Notes under the pieces: model-generated
Databases searched by the model: none
What the model was told of the DNA's origin: nothing
The model's input: only the letters and a program-made list of their open reading frames with translations
Origin: Micromonospora echinaurantiaca
GTDB taxonomy: Bacteria > Actinomycetota > Actinomycetes > Mycobacteriales > Micromonosporaceae
Direction: 5' to 3'
Assembly: GCF_900090235.1 (NCBI RefSeq)
Contig: NZ_LT607750.1
Location: 1,314,501 to 1,378,500 of the forward strand
Length of the DNA stretch: 64,000 bases
In this document: in pieces, positions 1-11,927 of the stretch
Position numbering within the stretch: the stretch's first letter is position 1
How the letters are laid out: every line of letters starts with the position of its first letter
Made by a program: the position numbers and the translations under genes

Positions 1-180
1 GTCGACTTCGTGTTGGCGGATTCCAAGGCGGTGGGTGACCCCGAACCGGTCGAGCGTGCGGCAGAATCGCTGGGTGCCCGACTGGTCCTCGCCCCCGTCG
101 CGGTCACCGACGGCACTCCCCGTCATGATCCGGCCGCCCTGGGCGCCGCACTGGTGCCCGTCCTGGGCGCCGATCGTTAG
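1..180 (+). CDS. yvcK: YvcK/CofD-like gluconeogenesis factor, C-terminal end only
   Basis: Only the last 59 codons are present, in frame 1, ending at TAG 178-180. The visible peptide (VDFVLADSKAVGDP near the edge, then an alternating hydrophobic tail) resembles the C-terminus of YvcK/CofD-like proteins, which bind UDP-sugars and affect carbon flux and cell-wall synthesis. The call rests mainly on context: the gene lies 54 bp upstream of whiA, and rapZ-yvcK-whiA is a standard order in Gram-positive bacteria. The catalytic core is outside the window, so function cannot be checked here. Confidence 0.7.
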   Translation, partial: VDFVLADSKAVGDPEPVERAAESLGARLVLAPVAVTDGTPRHDPAALGAALVPVLGADR

Positions 181-234
181 ACACGTACGTAATCTCCGGC
201 GACACGCCGGAACCGGTCCGTGAGGGGACGCACA

Positions 235-1215
235 ATGGCGATGACGGCGGCGGTCAAGGACGAGCTGAGTCGGGTCGACGTGCCCAAGCCCTGCTGCCGG
301 CGGGCGGAGATGGCGGCGCTGCTCCGGTTCGCCGGTGGGCTGCACATCGTCTCCGGCCGCGTGGTCGTGGAGGCGGAACTCGACACCGGTGCGGTGGCCC
401 GGCGACTGCGGCGGGAGATCGCGGAGGTCTACGGCTACCCCAGCGAGATCCACGTGCTCGCCTCGGGCGGGCTGCGCAAGGGCAGCCACTTCATCGTCCG
501 GGTGGTCAAGGACGGCGAGGCGCTGGCCCGGCAGACCGGCCTGCTCGACGTGCGCGGCCGGCCGGTGCGCGGGCTGCCGCCGCACGTGGTCGCGGCGAAC
601 GTGTGCTGCGCGGTGTCGGCCTGGCGCGGGGCGTTCATGGCGCACGGCTCGCTGACCGAGCCGGGCCGCTCCAGCGCGCTGGAGATTACCTGCCCCGGCC
701 CGGAGTCGGCGCTGGCCCTGGTCGGCGCGGCCCGGCGAATCGGCATCACCGCCAAGAACCGCGAGGTGCGCGGCGTGGACCGGGTGGTGGTCAAGGACGG
801 CGACGCGATCGCCGCGCTGCTCACCCGGATCGGGGCGCACTCCAGCGTGCTGGCCTGGGAGGAGCGGCGGGTGCGCCGCGAGGTGCGGGCCACGGCGAAC
901 CGGCTGGCCAACTTCGACGACGCCAACCTGCGCCGCTCGGCGCGGGCCGCCGTCGCCGCCGCCGCCCGGGTGACCCGGGCCCTGGAGATCCTCGCCGACG
1001 ACGCGCCGCACCACCTCACCTCGGCCGGCCGGCTGCGGCTGGAGCACCGGCAGGCCTCGCTGGAGGAACTGGGCGCGCTGGCCGACCCGCCGCTGACCAA
1101 GGACGCCATCGCCGGCCGGATCCGCCGGCTGCTGGCGCTGGCCGACAAGCGGGCCCGGGACCTGGGCATCCCGGATACCGAAGCGGCCGTCACGCCCGAC
1201 ATGCTCGTGGTCTGA
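235..1215 (+). CDS. whiA: DNA-binding protein WhiA
   Basis: A 326-residue protein matching the usual WhiA length. It starts [13 protein letters not shown], the typical WhiA start. The GAGGGGA ribosome site at 222-228 is placed for ATG 235 rather than the earlier GTG 220. The N-terminal two thirds is the LAGLIDADG-homing-endonuclease-like fold. The C-terminus carries the WhiA helix-turn-helix, with [14 protein letters not shown] as its recognition segment (about residues 285-305). In Streptomyces WhiA works with WhiB to switch on sporulation and division genes. In non-sporulating relatives it affects division and nucleoid structure. It follows yvcK as in other actinobacteria. Confidence 0.95.
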   Translation: MAMTAAVKDELSRVDVPKPCCRRAEMAALLRFAGGLHIVSGRVVVEAELDTGAVARRLRREIAEVYGYPSEIHVLASGGLRKGSHFIVRVVKDGEALARQTGLLDVRGRPVRGLPPHVVAANVCCAVSAWRGAFMAHGSLTEPGRSSALEITCPGPESALALVGAARRIGITAKNREVRGVDRVVVKDGDAIAALLTRIGAHSSVLAWEERRVRREVRATANRLANFDDANLRRSARAAVAAAARVTRALEILADDAPHHLTSAGRLRLEHRQASLEELGALADPPLTKDAIAGRIRRLLALADKRARDLGIPDTEAAVTPDMLVV

Positions 1216-1389
1216 TAGGACGGTGAGGCGTCGCGGTCGCGTGCGGGATCACCACCCGACGCAGCGCGCCGCCGTGTGCTCGGATAAGGTCGCTGCGTAC
1301 GGCAAGGGGGCCGGCACCGGTTCTCCTCGCCGTGCTCACCGCCTCGGGCGGTCAGGTCTCCAACGACCGCGGCGGGGTGGCCGAGATGA

Positions 1390-3679
<2,290 letters not shown>

Positions 3680-3680
<1 letters not shown>

Positions 3681-4471
3681 TGGCGAGCGCCACCCGCCGG
3701 CCTTTGATGGCCGGCAACTGGAAGATGAACCTGAACCACCTCGAGGCGAACCTGCTGGTGCAGAAGCTGGCGGCCAGCCTCACCGAGAAGCAGCTCAGCG
3801 AGGTGGAGACGGTGGTGCTGCCGCCGTACACCGACCTGCGCACGGTGCAGACCGCCGTGGACGGCGACAAGCTGCTGATCGGCTACGGCGCGCAGGACCT
3901 CTCGCCGTACCCGTCCGGGGCCTACACCGGCGACATCGCCGGCCCGATGCTGGCGAAGCTGGGCTGCACCTACGTGGTGGTCGGGCACTCCGAGCGGCGG
4001 GCCTTCCACAACGAGGACGACGCGATCGTCAACGCCAAGGTGCAGGCCGCGTTGACCCACGGGCTGACCCCGATCCTCTGCGTGGGGGAGGGGCTGGAGG
4101 TCCGCGAGCGGGGCGAGCACGTGCCGCACTGCTGCGACCAGCTCGACGGCGCGCTGAACGGGTTGACCCCGGAGCAGGTCACCCGGGTGGTGGTCGCGTA
4201 CGAGCCGGTCTGGGCGATCGGCACCGGCAAGACGGCCACCCCGGAGGACGCCCAGGAGGTGTGCGGCGCGGTCCGCACCCGGCTGGTCGAGACCTTCGGT
4301 CAGGAGACCGCTGACCAGGTCCGGATCCTCTACGGCGGCTCGGTCAAGGCGTCCAACGTCGCCGCGATCATGGCGCAGCCGGACGTGGACGGGGCCCTGG
4401 TCGGCGGGGCGAGCCTCGACGCCGAGGAATTCGCGCAGATCTGCCGGTTCCCGGAGCACATCGCCCGCTGA
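3680..4471 (+). CDS. tpiA: Triose-phosphate isomerase
   Basis: A 263-residue TIM-barrel enzyme interconverting dihydroxyacetone phosphate and glyceraldehyde-3-phosphate. Catalytic residues are visible: Lys15 in AGNWKMN, His103 in VVVGHSERR and Glu175 in [12 protein letters not shown]. The phosphate-binding YGGSVKASN loop is near the C-terminus. ATG 3680 overlaps the pgk stop by one base; GTG 3677 in the same frame is possible but sits too close to the GGAG upstream. It is the third gene of the glycolytic operon. Confidence 0.97.
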
Positions 4472-4564
4472 TCGCTCGCTATCCTTGACTCCGCCCGTCC
4501 GCCGGTCGGTGCCGCGTGCCCGACCTGCCGGGCGAGGATCGCTACGAGAGGACTGACCCCAGCC

Positions 4565-4825
4565 ATGCCGATCTGGTTCGCATACACGTTGATCGTGTTG
4601 CTGATCATCACGAGCGTCCTGCTCACCCTGCTGATCCTGCTCCACCGAGGTAAGGGTGGCGGGCTGTCGAGCATGTTCGGCGGCGGCGTCAGCTCCAGCC
4701 TGGCGGGGTCGTCGGTGGCCGAGAAGAACCTGGACCGCTACACCGTTCTGGTGGGTATTGTCTGGTTCGCCTGCATCGTCGGGCTCGGCCTCTGGCTCCG
4801 GCTGCAACTCGACGGCGCCGCCTGA
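4565..4825 (+). CDS. secG: Preprotein translocase subunit SecG
   Basis: An 86-residue inner-membrane protein, accessory subunit of the SecYEG channel. Two hydrophobic helices (about residues 4-25 and 59-79) flank the conserved cytoplasmic loop, which contains LHRGKGGGLSSMFGGG. A GAGAGG ribosome site lies about 13 bases upstream of ATG 4565. Downstream placement after tpiA is conserved in many actinobacteria and firmicutes. A strong hairpin just after the stop (4848-4883) probably ends the glycolytic transcript. Confidence 0.95.
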   Translation: MPIWFAYTLIVLLIITSVLLTLLILLHRGKGGGLSSMFGGGVSSSLAGSSVAEKNLDRYTVLVGIVWFACIVGLGLWLRLQLDGAA

Positions 4826-4847
4826 GTCGCCCGTCAAGTCGTACAAT

Positions 4848-4883
4848 CTGCGCGCGGTCCGTCCCCCGACGGGCCGCGCGCAG
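4848..4883 (+). terminator. Hairpin between secG and rbpA
   Basis: Two 16-base arms (CTGCGCGCGGTCCGTC and its complement with one G-T wobble) close a CCCC loop, followed by a short TTT. This is typical of GC-rich terminators without a long U tract. A TACAAT box at 4842-4847 immediately precedes it. If that box is the rbpA -10, rbpA mRNA would start inside the hairpin. Confidence 0.7.
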
Positions 4884-4961
4884 TCCGTTTCACCCCGCTG
4901 CACCGCGTCGCCCGCCGCCCTCCTGAGCGGCGGTCCCCTCCGACGACAGGAGCGAGCAGCC

Positions 4962-5306
4962 GTGCCGAACGGCCACGTCATCCGCGGCTCGCGGGTCGGG
5001 TCCGTGCCCGAACGCCCCGCCGAGCGCTACGAGCCGGCCCCCTGCCGGCCGGTCACCTACTGGTGCCGCAACGGGCACCACACCCAGATCCGGATCGCCG
5101 CCGAGGCGGAGGCGCCCCCGGTCTGGGACTGCCCGCGCTGCGGCTACCCGGCCGGCCAGGACGCGCAGAACCCGCCCGGCCGGGTGCGCTCCGAGCCCTA
5201 CAAGAGCCACCTGGCGTACGTGAAGGAGCGGCGCACCGACGCCGAGGGCGAGGCCATCCTGGCCGAGGCGCTCGCCGAGCTGCGCCGCCGCCGCGGCACC
5301 GGCTGA
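4962..5306 (+). CDS. rbpA: RNA polymerase-binding protein RbpA
   Basis: A 114-residue actinobacteria-specific protein that binds RNA polymerase and the principal sigma factor and stabilises open complexes. The N-terminal RGSRVGS segment and the C-terminal sigma-interaction region (SHLAYVKERRT) fit RbpA. The zinc-site residues are present: Cys and His in WCRNGH, then CPRC. GTG 4962 follows AGGAG (4948-4952) by nine bases. It is a single gene between secG and the convergent pgl. Streptomyces carries a paralogue (RbpB), so which copy this represents cannot be settled here. Confidence 0.88.
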   Translation: MPNGHVIRGSRVGSVPERPAERYEPAPCRPVTYWCRNGHHTQIRIAAEAEAPPVWDCPRCGYPAGQDAQNPPGRVRSEPYKSHLAYVKERRTDAEGEAILAEALAELRRRRGTG

Positions 5307-5420
5307 CCGGAACCCGGCCGACCGGTCCGCGGGCGTCCTCGCCGGCGGGAAAACCGAACCCGCTCGAATCCGGGCCGCCGCTCCACCCGAAGTGGGCCTT
5401 CGCCGCCGGGCCCAGCCCGG

Positions 5421-6185
5421 TCAGCGGAGGCTGCGCAGCCGGGCCGGCACGTCGGCAGCCGCGGACCGGTCCAGCAGCCAGAGGGTACGGCTGGTGCCCT
5501 GGACCCCGGCCGCCGGCAACTGCACCGGCCCCGCGCCGGCCAGCGCCATCCCCACCGCGTGGGCCTTGTCCGCCCCGCTGGCCACCAGCCAGACCTCCTC
5601 GGCGGTGTTGATCGCCGGCAGGGTGAGGGTGGTCCGCACCGGCGGCGGCTTCGGACTGCCCCGTACCGCGCTGACCGGCCGGCTCTCGTAGTGCACCGGG
5701 TGCTCCGGGAAGACCGAGGCCACGTGCCCGTCCTCGCCGACGCCGAGCAGCAGCACGTCGAAGTGGGGGAGCAGGGCCGTGCCCGGCCGGGCCGCGGCGG
5801 CCAGCTCGGCGGCGTACCGGGCGGCCGCCTCCTCCGGGTCGGCGCCGGCGTCGGACGGCGGCATCGGGTGCACCCGGGCCGGGTCCAGCGGCACGGCGTC
5901 AAGCAGCGCCGCCCGCGCCTGGGTCTCGTTGCGCTCCGGGTCGCCAACCGGCAGGAACCGCTCGTCGCCCCACCAGACGTCCACCCGGGACCAGTCCACC
6001 GCGTCCCGGGCCGGCAGCGCCGCCACCGCCCGGTAGACCGCCGCGGCGATCCGCCCGCCGGTCAGCACCATCGCCGCCTGCCCCCGCGCGGCCTGCGCGT
6101 CGAGCAGCCGCACCACCAGCCGAGCCGCCACGGTCTGCGCCAGCAGATCGGCGTCGGCGTGGACGGCGACACTCACCTCACTCAT
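5421..6185 (-). CDS. pgl: 6-phosphogluconolactonase
   Basis: A 254-residue DevB/SOL-type lactonase hydrolysing 6-phosphoglucono-lactone to 6-phosphogluconate, the second step of the oxidative pentose-phosphate pathway. Family motifs visible are VLTGGRIAA near residues 40-48, the WSRVDVWWGDERFLP block, and LLLGVGEDGHVAS. It is last in the minus-strand operon tkt-tal-pgi-zwf-opcA-pgl. It is separated from opcA by an 81-bp gap with a weak AAGG ribosome site upstream of ATG 6185. Its downstream neighbour rbpA is convergent. Confidence 0.95.
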   Translation of the reverse strand: MSEVSVAVHADADLLAQTVAARLVVRLLDAQAARGQAAMVLTGGRIAAAVYRAVAALPARDAVDWSRVDVWWGDERFLPVGDPERNETQARAALLDAVPLDPARVHPMPPSDAGADPEEAAARYAAELAAAARPGTALLPHFDVLLLGVGEDGHVASVFPEHPVHYESRPVSAVRGSPKPPPVRTTLTLPAINTAEEVWLVASGADKAHAVGMALAGAGPVQLPAAGVQGTSRTLWLLDRSAAADVPARLRSLR

Positions 6186-6266
6186 CCGTGTGCCTTCGTT
6201 TCCCGACCGCCCGGCGGTCGCTGTCCGTCATCCCCGATCCCGGCCGTACGGCGGCCGTCGGGGTGC

Positions 6267-7283
6267 TCAGTGCTCGGCGCTCATGTCAGCGTGCGCGGTG
6301 ACCCCGGCCTCGGCGCGCTGCGCGGTGGCCGGGTCCTTCCAGACGTGCACCCGCTGGCCCGGGCGCTGTTCCAGCCCGGTCAGCCCGGCGGCGGCGCCGA
6401 GCGCCTCCGCGTACACCTGATCGGCGTCGAGCCGGCGCAGCTCCTCGGCCAGCTCGTCGCCGAGCGGCCGGCGCACCAGCGGCAGCTGGCGATCGTCCTG
6501 GCCGGTCCGGCGGAACGTCGCGACGCTGTCGTCCCGGGTCAGCGTCAGCTCGTCGCCGTTGGCGCAGCGCAGCTGCACCTCACGCATCCGGGGGAACTGG
6601 TCGGTGGTCTGCCAGCGCGGGGTGATGCCGAGCCGGCTGCCCAGCCAGCCGATCATCAACGCCGCCGTCGGGTCGCTGCCCGGCGCGACCACGGTCGCCT
6701 CGGTGACCCGCGCCTGCGTGGTGTCGAACGCACCGGCCACCAGCGTGCGCCACGGGGTGATCCGGGTCCAGGCCAGGTCGGTGTCGCCGGGCGCGTAGTC
6801 CCGGGCGCGTTGCCGCAGCGCCTCGATCGGATCCACGGCCTGCGCGGTGTCGGTGATCCGCCGGTCGGCCACCACCCCGAGGAAGTCGGTGGCGATCTCC
6901 TCCGGCGGCTCGCCGTGCCACCAGGTCACCACCGGCACGTCCGGCACGAGCAGCGGCATCACCACCGACTCGGCGTGCAGCGCGAGCCGGCCGTACATCC
7001 GGGTGACCACCGCCTCGCCGGGGCCGAGCCGGCCACCGACGACGATCTCCGCGTCCAGCCGGTTGCGGTCCCGTTCGACGTCGGCGCGGACCACCACCAC
7101 CAGGCGGCACGGGTGGGCGGCGGACGCTATGGTCGCGGCCGCCTCCGCCTCGCGGACCCGCTTCTCGTCCACCACCACGATCAGCGTCAGGGCCATCCCG
7201 CTGGCCACCCCGCCGGCGCTGCGACGCTCGGCGGCCAGCGCCTTGACCACCTCGTTGCCGGTGGTGTCCCACAGGCCGATCAC
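6267..7283 (-). CDS. opcA: Glucose-6-phosphate dehydrogenase assembly protein OpcA
   Basis: A 338-residue actinobacterial and cyanobacterial partner of Zwf, needed for full G6PDH activity and oligomerisation. The start MIGLWDTTGNEVVKAL is characteristic. GTG 7283 is supported by GGGAGG six bases upstream and by a GTGA overlap with the preceding micro-ORF. The annotatable upstream extension (to 7367) consists of repeat sequence and is not expected to be part of OpcA. Placement directly after zwf is conserved in mycobacteria and streptomycetes. Confidence 0.93.
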   Translation of the reverse strand: MIGLWDTTGNEVVKALAAERRSAGGVASGMALTLIVVVDEKRVREAEAAATIASAAHPCRLVVVVRADVERDRNRLDAEIVVGGRLGPGEAVVTRMYGRLALHAESVVMPLLVPDVPVVTWWHGEPPEEIATDFLGVVADRRITDTAQAVDPIEALRQRARDYAPGDTDLAWTRITPWRTLVAGAFDTTQARVTEATVVAPGSDPTAALMIGWLGSRLGITPRWQTTDQFPRMREVQLRCANGDELTLTRDDSVATFRRTGQDDRQLPLVRRPLGDELAEELRRLDADQVYAEALGAAAGLTGLEQRPGQRVHVWKDPATAQRAEAGVTAHADMSAEH

Positions 7284-7336
7284 TGGAGCCTCCCGGTCCG
7301 TCCGAGCCTGATGATTCGCTCGCTCTGCTCGCTCAT
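7280..7336 (-). CDS. 18-residue coupled micro-ORF between zwf and opcA
   Basis: ATG 7336 overlaps the stop of the 27-residue micro-ORF upstream (ATGA). Its own stop overlaps the opcA GTG start (GTGA). The peptide starts [11 protein letters not shown] and so repeats the N-terminal pattern of the neighbouring micro-ORF. GGGAGG, the opcA ribosome site, lies inside it. No protein function is proposed. The likely role is to carry ribosomes across the gap. Confidence 0.4.
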   Translation of the reverse strand: MSEQSERIIRLGRTGRLQ

Positions 7337-7416
7337 GCCGGCACTCCGCTGCGCTGCGTGCCGCCATGAGGCACCGTCGCGCTGAGCCTGATGATTCGCT
7401 CGCTGCGCTCGCTCAT
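7333..7416 (-). CDS. 27-residue coupled micro-ORF downstream of zwf
   Basis: ATG 7416 overlaps the zwf stop codon (ATGA), and its stop overlaps the next micro-ORF start (ATGA). The peptide has two recognisable parts, [10 protein letters not shown] and [11 protein letters not shown]. Both recur almost unchanged in the 41-residue micro-ORF between tal and pgi. The DNA is therefore a dispersed intergenic repeat that stays open in frame. Whether the peptide is stable or useful is unknown. Confidence 0.4.
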   Translation of the reverse strand: MSERSERIIRLSATVPHGGTQRSGVPA

Positions 7417-8927
7417 GCGCGCCGCCAGGCGCGGCCCTCGCGGGCCAGCATCTCGTCGGCGGCCCGCGGACCCCACTCGCCGGCCCGGTACGGCTCCGGC
7501 TTGGTGCCCGCCCAGGCGTGCTCCAGCGGGTCCACGACCTGCCAGCTCTGCTCGACCTCGGCGGCGTCCGGGAAGAGGGTGCGGTCGCCGATCAGCACGT
7601 CCAGCACCAGCCGCTCGTACGCCTCCGGGCTGGACTCGGTGAACGCCTCGCCGTACTGGAAGTCCATCGCAATGTCGCGGACCTCCATCGTGGTGCCCGG
7701 CACCTTGGCGCCGAACTTCAGCACCACGCCCTCGTCCGGCTGCACCCGGATGACCAGCTGGTTGTTGCCCAGCGACTCCATGTCCGCCGGGTTGAACGGC
7801 AGGTGCGGCGCCCGCTTGAACATGATGGCCACCTCGGTGACCCGCCGCGGCAGCCGCTTGCCGGCCCGGATGTAGAACGGCACCTCGGCCCAGCGCCGGT
7901 TCTGGATGCCCAGCCGCACCGCCACGTACGTCTCCGTGGTGGAGTCCGGCGGGACCCCCTCCTCGTCCAGGTAGCCCACCGCCCGCTGGCCGCCCACCCA
8001 GCCCGGCAGGTACTGGCCCCGCACGGTGCCCTGGGAGACGTCCCTGGGCAGCGTGATCGCCTTGAGCACCTTGAGCTTCTCGGTGCGGATCTCGTCGGCG
8101 TCGAAGCTGGTCGGTTCCTCCATCGCCACCAGCGCCAGCAGCTGGAGCAGGTGGTTCTGGAGCACGTCGCGGGCGGTGCCGACCGAGTCGTAGAACGCGG
8201 CCCGGGTGCCGATGCCGACGTCCTCGGCCATGGTGATCTGCACCGAGTCGACGTACTTGGAGTTCCACAGCGGCTCGAACAGGTTGTTGGCGAACCGCAG
8301 GGCGAGGATGTTCTGGACCGTCTCCTTGCCCAGGTAGTGGTCGATCCGGAAGACGTCCCGGCGGGTGAAGACGTCGTCGACCAGGTCGTTGAGCGCCTTC
8401 GCCGAGGGCAGGTCGTGGCCGAACGGCTTCTCCACCACCACCCGGCGCCAGCCGCCCGACTTCTCGTTGTCGGCCAGCCCGGTCCGGGCCAGCTGCTTGA
8501 GCACCACCGGAAACGCGGCCGGTGGGATGGAGAAGTAGAAGGCCGCGTTGCCGGGGATGCCGTGCGACTGGCGCAGCTCGTCCAGGCAGCGGGCCAGGTG
8601 GTCGAAGGCGGCGTCGTCGTCGAACGAGCCGCCGACGAACTTGATGTTGCCGGCCAGCCGCGCCCAGACCTCCTCCCGCCACGGGGTGCGGGCGTGCTTC
8701 TTCGCCGCCTCGCAGGCCAGGGTCTCGAAGTCGCCGTCGCCCCAGTCCCGCCGGGCGAACCCGAGCACCACGAAACCCGGTGGCAGCAGACCGCGGTTGG
8801 CCAGGTCGTACACCGCCGGGAGCAACTTCTTCCGGGCCAGGTCGCCGGTGACGCCGAAGATCACCAGAGCGCACGGCTCCGGGATCCTCGGCAGCCGCCG
8901 GTCCTGCGGGTCGCGCAGCGGGTTCAC
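7413..8927 (-). CDS. zwf: Glucose-6-phosphate 1-dehydrogenase
   Basis: A 504-residue NADP-dependent first enzyme of the oxidative pentose-phosphate pathway. The dinucleotide motif [14 protein letters not shown] is near the N-terminus. The substrate and catalytic motif RIDHYLGKE is intact. GTG 8927 is chosen because GAGGAGG lies just upstream. A second possible start, GTG 8969, overlaps the pgi stop as GTGA and would give 518 residues. It acts with OpcA and Pgl encoded downstream. The stop lies inside a dispersed repeat that carries a coupled micro-ORF. Confidence 0.95.
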   Translation of the reverse strand: MNPLRDPQDRRLPRIPEPCALVIFGVTGDLARKKLLPAVYDLANRGLLPPGFVVLGFARRDWGDGDFETLACEAAKKHARTPWREEVWARLAGNIKFVGGSFDDDAAFDHLARCLDELRQSHGIPGNAAFYFSIPPAAFPVVLKQLARTGLADNEKSGGWRRVVVEKPFGHDLPSAKALNDLVDDVFTRRDVFRIDHYLGKETVQNILALRFANNLFEPLWNSKYVDSVQITMAEDVGIGTRAAFYDSVGTARDVLQNHLLQLLALVAMEEPTSFDADEIRTEKLKVLKAITLPRDVSQGTVRGQYLPGWVGGQRAVGYLDEEGVPPDSTTETYVAVRLGIQNRRWAEVPFYIRAGKRLPRRVTEVAIMFKRAPHLPFNPADMESLGNNQLVIRVQPDEGVVLKFGAKVPGTTMEVRDIAMDFQYGEAFTESSPEAYERLVLDVLIGDRTLFPDAAEVEQSWQVVDPLEHAWAGTKPEPYRAGEWGPRAADEMLAREGRAWRRA

Positions 8928-8965
8928 GCCGCCTCCTCGCTCCGCCCGGTCCACGTCGTCCATCG

Positions 8966-10615
8966 TCACGCCCGCAGCGCCCCCGTCGCATCGAGCAGCT
9001 GGGCCAGCCCCGCCGACCGGTCGGTCAGGTGCAACCGCAGCACCGGGCGCTGCCGGCCGGCCAGTGCCTGCCGGTCGCCGGCGGCCTGCGCCGCCTGCAA
9101 CTCGCCGAAGGTGTACGGCTTGCCCGGCACCGGCAGGTCGTCGGTGACCGCGCCGGTCAGCTGCAGGTAGCTGCCGACCTGCGGGCCGCCCTTGTGGTAC
9201 TGCCCCGTGGAGTGCAGGAACCGCGGACCCCAGCCGAAGGTGACCGGGCGCCCGGCGGCGCCGGCGAGCAACGGCCGCAGCCGGGCCGCGTCGGCGTCGG
9301 CGAACCGGTCGAGGTACGCCATCACCGCCAGGTAGCCGTCGTCACCCAGCCCGTCCACCAGCCAGCGCAGCACGCCGGCCAGGTCGCCCGGAGCGCCCGC
9401 CGGGGCGTACACCTCGATCGCGCCCTCGGTGAACGACGGCGTCTCCGCCGGCGCACCGGAGGCCAGGATCTTGTTGGTGTTCTCCTTGCTCTCGGTGACG
9501 TTGGGTTGGTTGAACGGGTCGATGCCGAGCACCACGCCGGCGACCGCGGTGGCGTACTCCCAGGTCAGGAACTGGGCGCCGAGCGGCCCGTTGACCGCCA
9601 CGTCCGGCGTAGCGCCGCCGCCGGGCATCTGGCCGGCGCCCAGCGCGCCGCCGTAGGTCACGGCGAGCACGTCCGGCCCGGTGGCGCCCGGGCTCTGCGG
9701 CGACTCGACGACCACCGGGAGGATGCCGACCCCGGCCTTGCCGGTGGACTCGGCGATCAGCTGCTCGGCCCAGTCGCCCAGTCCGTCGATGCCGGTGCCG
9801 TCGGCGATCAGCGCGACCTTGTCCCGGCCCATGGTGGCCGCCGCGCCGAGCGCGGCGCCGAGCGCCAGGCCCGGGTTGTCGCCGTCCCGGCCGAACGAGG
9901 AGAACAGCGCCTCGGCCTCGTCCAGCAGCTCGACCACCTCGACCCCGGCCAGTGCGGACGGGACCAGCCCGAACGCGGTCAGCGCCGAGTACCGGCCGCC
10001 CACGTTCGGGTCGGCCAGCACGGCGATCGCGCCCATCTCGGCGGCGGTCTGCTCCAGCGGCGATCCCGGGTCGGTGACGATGACGAAGTGCCGGCCGGCC
10101 TCCGCCTCGGTCATCCCGGCGTCGAGGAACGCCTGCCAGTACGCGCGGCGGTGGCTGTCGGTCTCCACCGTCGAGCCGGACTTGCTGGCCACCACCACCA
10201 CGGTGCGCTCCAGCCGGTCGGCCAGCGCCGCCCGGACCTGCCCCGGGTCGGTGGTGTCCAGCACGGTCAGCTGCTTGCCGAGGGTGCGCGCGATGACCTC
10301 GGGGGCCAGCGAGGAGCCGCCCATCCCGGCGAGCACCACGTGGTCCAGGTCGGCCAGCTCCGCCTTCAGCTCGGCGAGCTGGGGGAGCAGTTCGCGGCTA
10401 CGGCGGTGGGTGTCCACCCAGCCGAGCCGGATCTTCGCCTCGGCCTCGGCGTCGGGACCCCACAGGGTGGCGTCCTTCGCGGCCAGCCGGCCCGGTACGC
10501 CGTTGGCGACCAGCGCCTGCCGGGTGGAGGCGGGGGCCGACCGGTCGACCGCGTCCGCCCCGTGCACCGCGATCCCGGCGGCCGCCTCGACCGGCCCCGC
10601 CAACAGGTCGCTCAT
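8966..10615 (-). CDS. pgi: Glucose-6-phosphate isomerase
   Basis: A 549-residue enzyme, usual for actinobacterial Pgi, interconverting glucose-6-phosphate and fructose-6-phosphate. SIS-domain features are visible: the [13 protein letters not shown] loop, [10 protein letters not shown], and [17 protein letters not shown] 10615 overlaps the stop of the upstream micro-ORF. The stop overlaps a potential zwf start. It sits between tal and zwf and so links glycolysis to the oxidative branch in one transcript. Confidence 0.95.
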   Translation of the reverse strand: MSDLLAGPVEAAAGIAVHGADAVDRSAPASTRQALVANGVPGRLAAKDATLWGPDAEAEAKIRLGWVDTHRRSRELLPQLAELKAELADLDHVVLAGMGGSSLAPEVIARTLGKQLTVLDTTDPGQVRAALADRLERTVVVVASKSGSTVETDSHRRAYWQAFLDAGMTEAEAGRHFVIVTDPGSPLEQTAAEMGAIAVLADPNVGGRYSALTAFGLVPSALAGVEVVELLDEAEALFSSFGRDGDNPGLALGAALGAAATMGRDKVALIADGTGIDGLGDWAEQLIAESTGKAGVGILPVVVESPQSPGATGPDVLAVTYGGALGAGQMPGGGATPDVAVNGPLGAQFLTWEYATAVAGVVLGIDPFNQPNVTESKENTNKILASGAPAETPSFTEGAIEVYAPAGAPGDLAGVLRWLVDGLGDDGYLAVMAYLDRFADADAARLRPLLAGAAGRPVTFGWGPRFLHSTGQYHKGGPQVGSYLQLTGAVTDDLPVPGKPYTFGELQAAQAAGDRQALAGRQRPVLRLHLTDRSAGLAQLLDATGALRA

Positions 10616-10737
10616 GACAGCACTCCGCTTCGCTGCGTGCCGCCATGAGGCACCTTCGCGTTGAACCTGATGATTCGCTCGCTCATGACACCACCCGCGT
10701 TCCGCCCCGCGCCGGGCCGGTCCGTCTGTTCGCTCAC
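10612..10737 (-). CDS. 41-residue coupled micro-ORF between tal and pgi
   Basis: GTG 10737 overlaps the tal stop (GTGA), and the stop at 10612 overlaps the pgi ATG (ATGA). It thus fills the whole gap without an untranslated base. Its second half is MSERIIR followed by [11 protein letters not shown], nearly the peptide encoded after zwf. The matching DNA is roughly 10612-10685. The first half ([11 protein letters not shown]) is unrelated. No function is assigned. Confidence 0.4.
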   Translation of the reverse strand: MSEQTDRPGAGRNAGGVMSERIIRFNAKVPHGGTQRSGVLS

Positions 10738-11912
10738 GCGTTGCCTCCCGCCTGCTGCGCGGCCTGGGCGTTGTCCTTGGCGGCCCGGCCGGGGTGCCCG
10801 GTGCCCTGCCCGGCGGCGGCCAGCGACTTGCGGACGCCGTCGATCAGCTCCAGCCAGCTGGCCTCGAACTTCTCCACGCCCTCGCGCTCCAGCACCGCGA
10901 TCACGTCGGCCATGTCGACGCCCACCGACTCCAGGTCGGTGAAGACCTTGCGGGCGTCGTCGTACGCGCCGGTGACGGTGTCGGCGCTGGTCTCGCCGTG
11001 GTCGGCGTACGCGTGGATCACCGGCTCCGGCATGGTGTTGACGGTGCCCGGTGCGATCAGCTCCTCGACGTAGATGACGTCCCGGTAGTCCGGGTTCTTG
11101 GTCGAGGTGGAGGCCCACAGCGGCCGCTGCGGGTGCGCCCCGGCGTCGGCCAGGGCCTGCCAGCGGTCGGAGGAGAAGACCTTGCCGTAACGCTCGTACG
11201 CCAGCCGGGCGTTGGCCACGGCGGCCTTGCCCCGCAGCGCCTTGGCCTGCTCGGAGCCGATCTTCTCCAGCCGCTTGTCGACCTCGGTGTCGACCCGGGA
11301 GACGAAGAAGGACGCCACCGAGCCGATCTTGGACAGGTCGTGCCCGTTCGCCTTCGCCTGCTCCAGGCCGGCCAGGAACGCCTCCATCACCTGGGAGTAG
11401 CGGTCCAGCCCGAAGATCAGGGTCACGTTGACGCTGATCCCCTGGGCCAGAGTGGCGGTGATCGCCGGCAGGCCCGCCTCGGTGGCGGGGATCTTGATGA
11501 AGAGGTTGGGCCGGTCGATCAGCCACCACAGCGCGCCGGCCTCGGCGACGGTCTTGTCCGTCTCGTGCGCCAGCCGCGGGTCCACCTCGATGGAGACCCG
11601 GCCGTCCACCCCGCCGGTGGCGTCGTACGCCGGCCGCATCACGTCGCAGGCCCACCGCACGTCGTACGTGGTGAGCATGCGGACGGCCTCCTCGACGTCC
11701 ACCCCACGGATGGCGAGGTCCTTGAGCTGCCAGTTGTACTCGTCCGCGTCGCTCAGCGCCTTGGCGAAGATGGTCGGGTTGGAGGTCACCCCGACCAGGT
11801 GCATCTCCCGGCGGAGCTGGTCCAGCCCGCCCGAGCTCAGTCGCGTCCTGGAAAGATCGTCGAGCCAGATCGCCACGCCTGCGGCGCTGAGCTCACCCAG
11901 CCTGTCCGTCAT
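10734..11912 (-). CDS. tal: Transaldolase
   Basis: A 392-residue enzyme of the long actinobacterial transaldolase type, moving a dihydroxyacetone unit between sugar phosphates in the non-oxidative pentose-phosphate pathway. The N-terminal [11 protein letters not shown] motif and the Schiff-base lysine motif [11 protein letters not shown] are present. ATG 11912 has GGGAG ten bases upstream. GTG 11921 is in frame but would leave almost no spacing. It follows tkt by 15 bp. The Ala/Gln-rich C-terminal tail ([10 protein letters not shown]) looks unstructured. Confidence 0.95.
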   Translation of the reverse strand: MTDRLGELSAAGVAIWLDDLSRTRLSSGGLDQLRREMHLVGVTSNPTIFAKALSDADEYNWQLKDLAIRGVDVEEAVRMLTTYDVRWACDVMRPAYDATGGVDGRVSIEVDPRLAHETDKTVAEAGALWWLIDRPNLFIKIPATEAGLPAITATLAQGISVNVTLIFGLDRYSQVMEAFLAGLEQAKANGHDLSKIGSVASFFVSRVDTEVDKRLEKIGSEQAKALRGKAAVANARLAYERYGKVFSSDRWQALADAGAHPQRPLWASTSTKNPDYRDVIYVEELIAPGTVNTMPEPVIHAYADHGETSADTVTGAYDDARKVFTDLESVGVDMADVIAVLEREGVEKFEASWLELIDGVRKSLAAAGQGTGHPGRAAKDNAQAAQQAGGNA

Positions 11913-11927
11913 GCCGTCCACGCTCCC

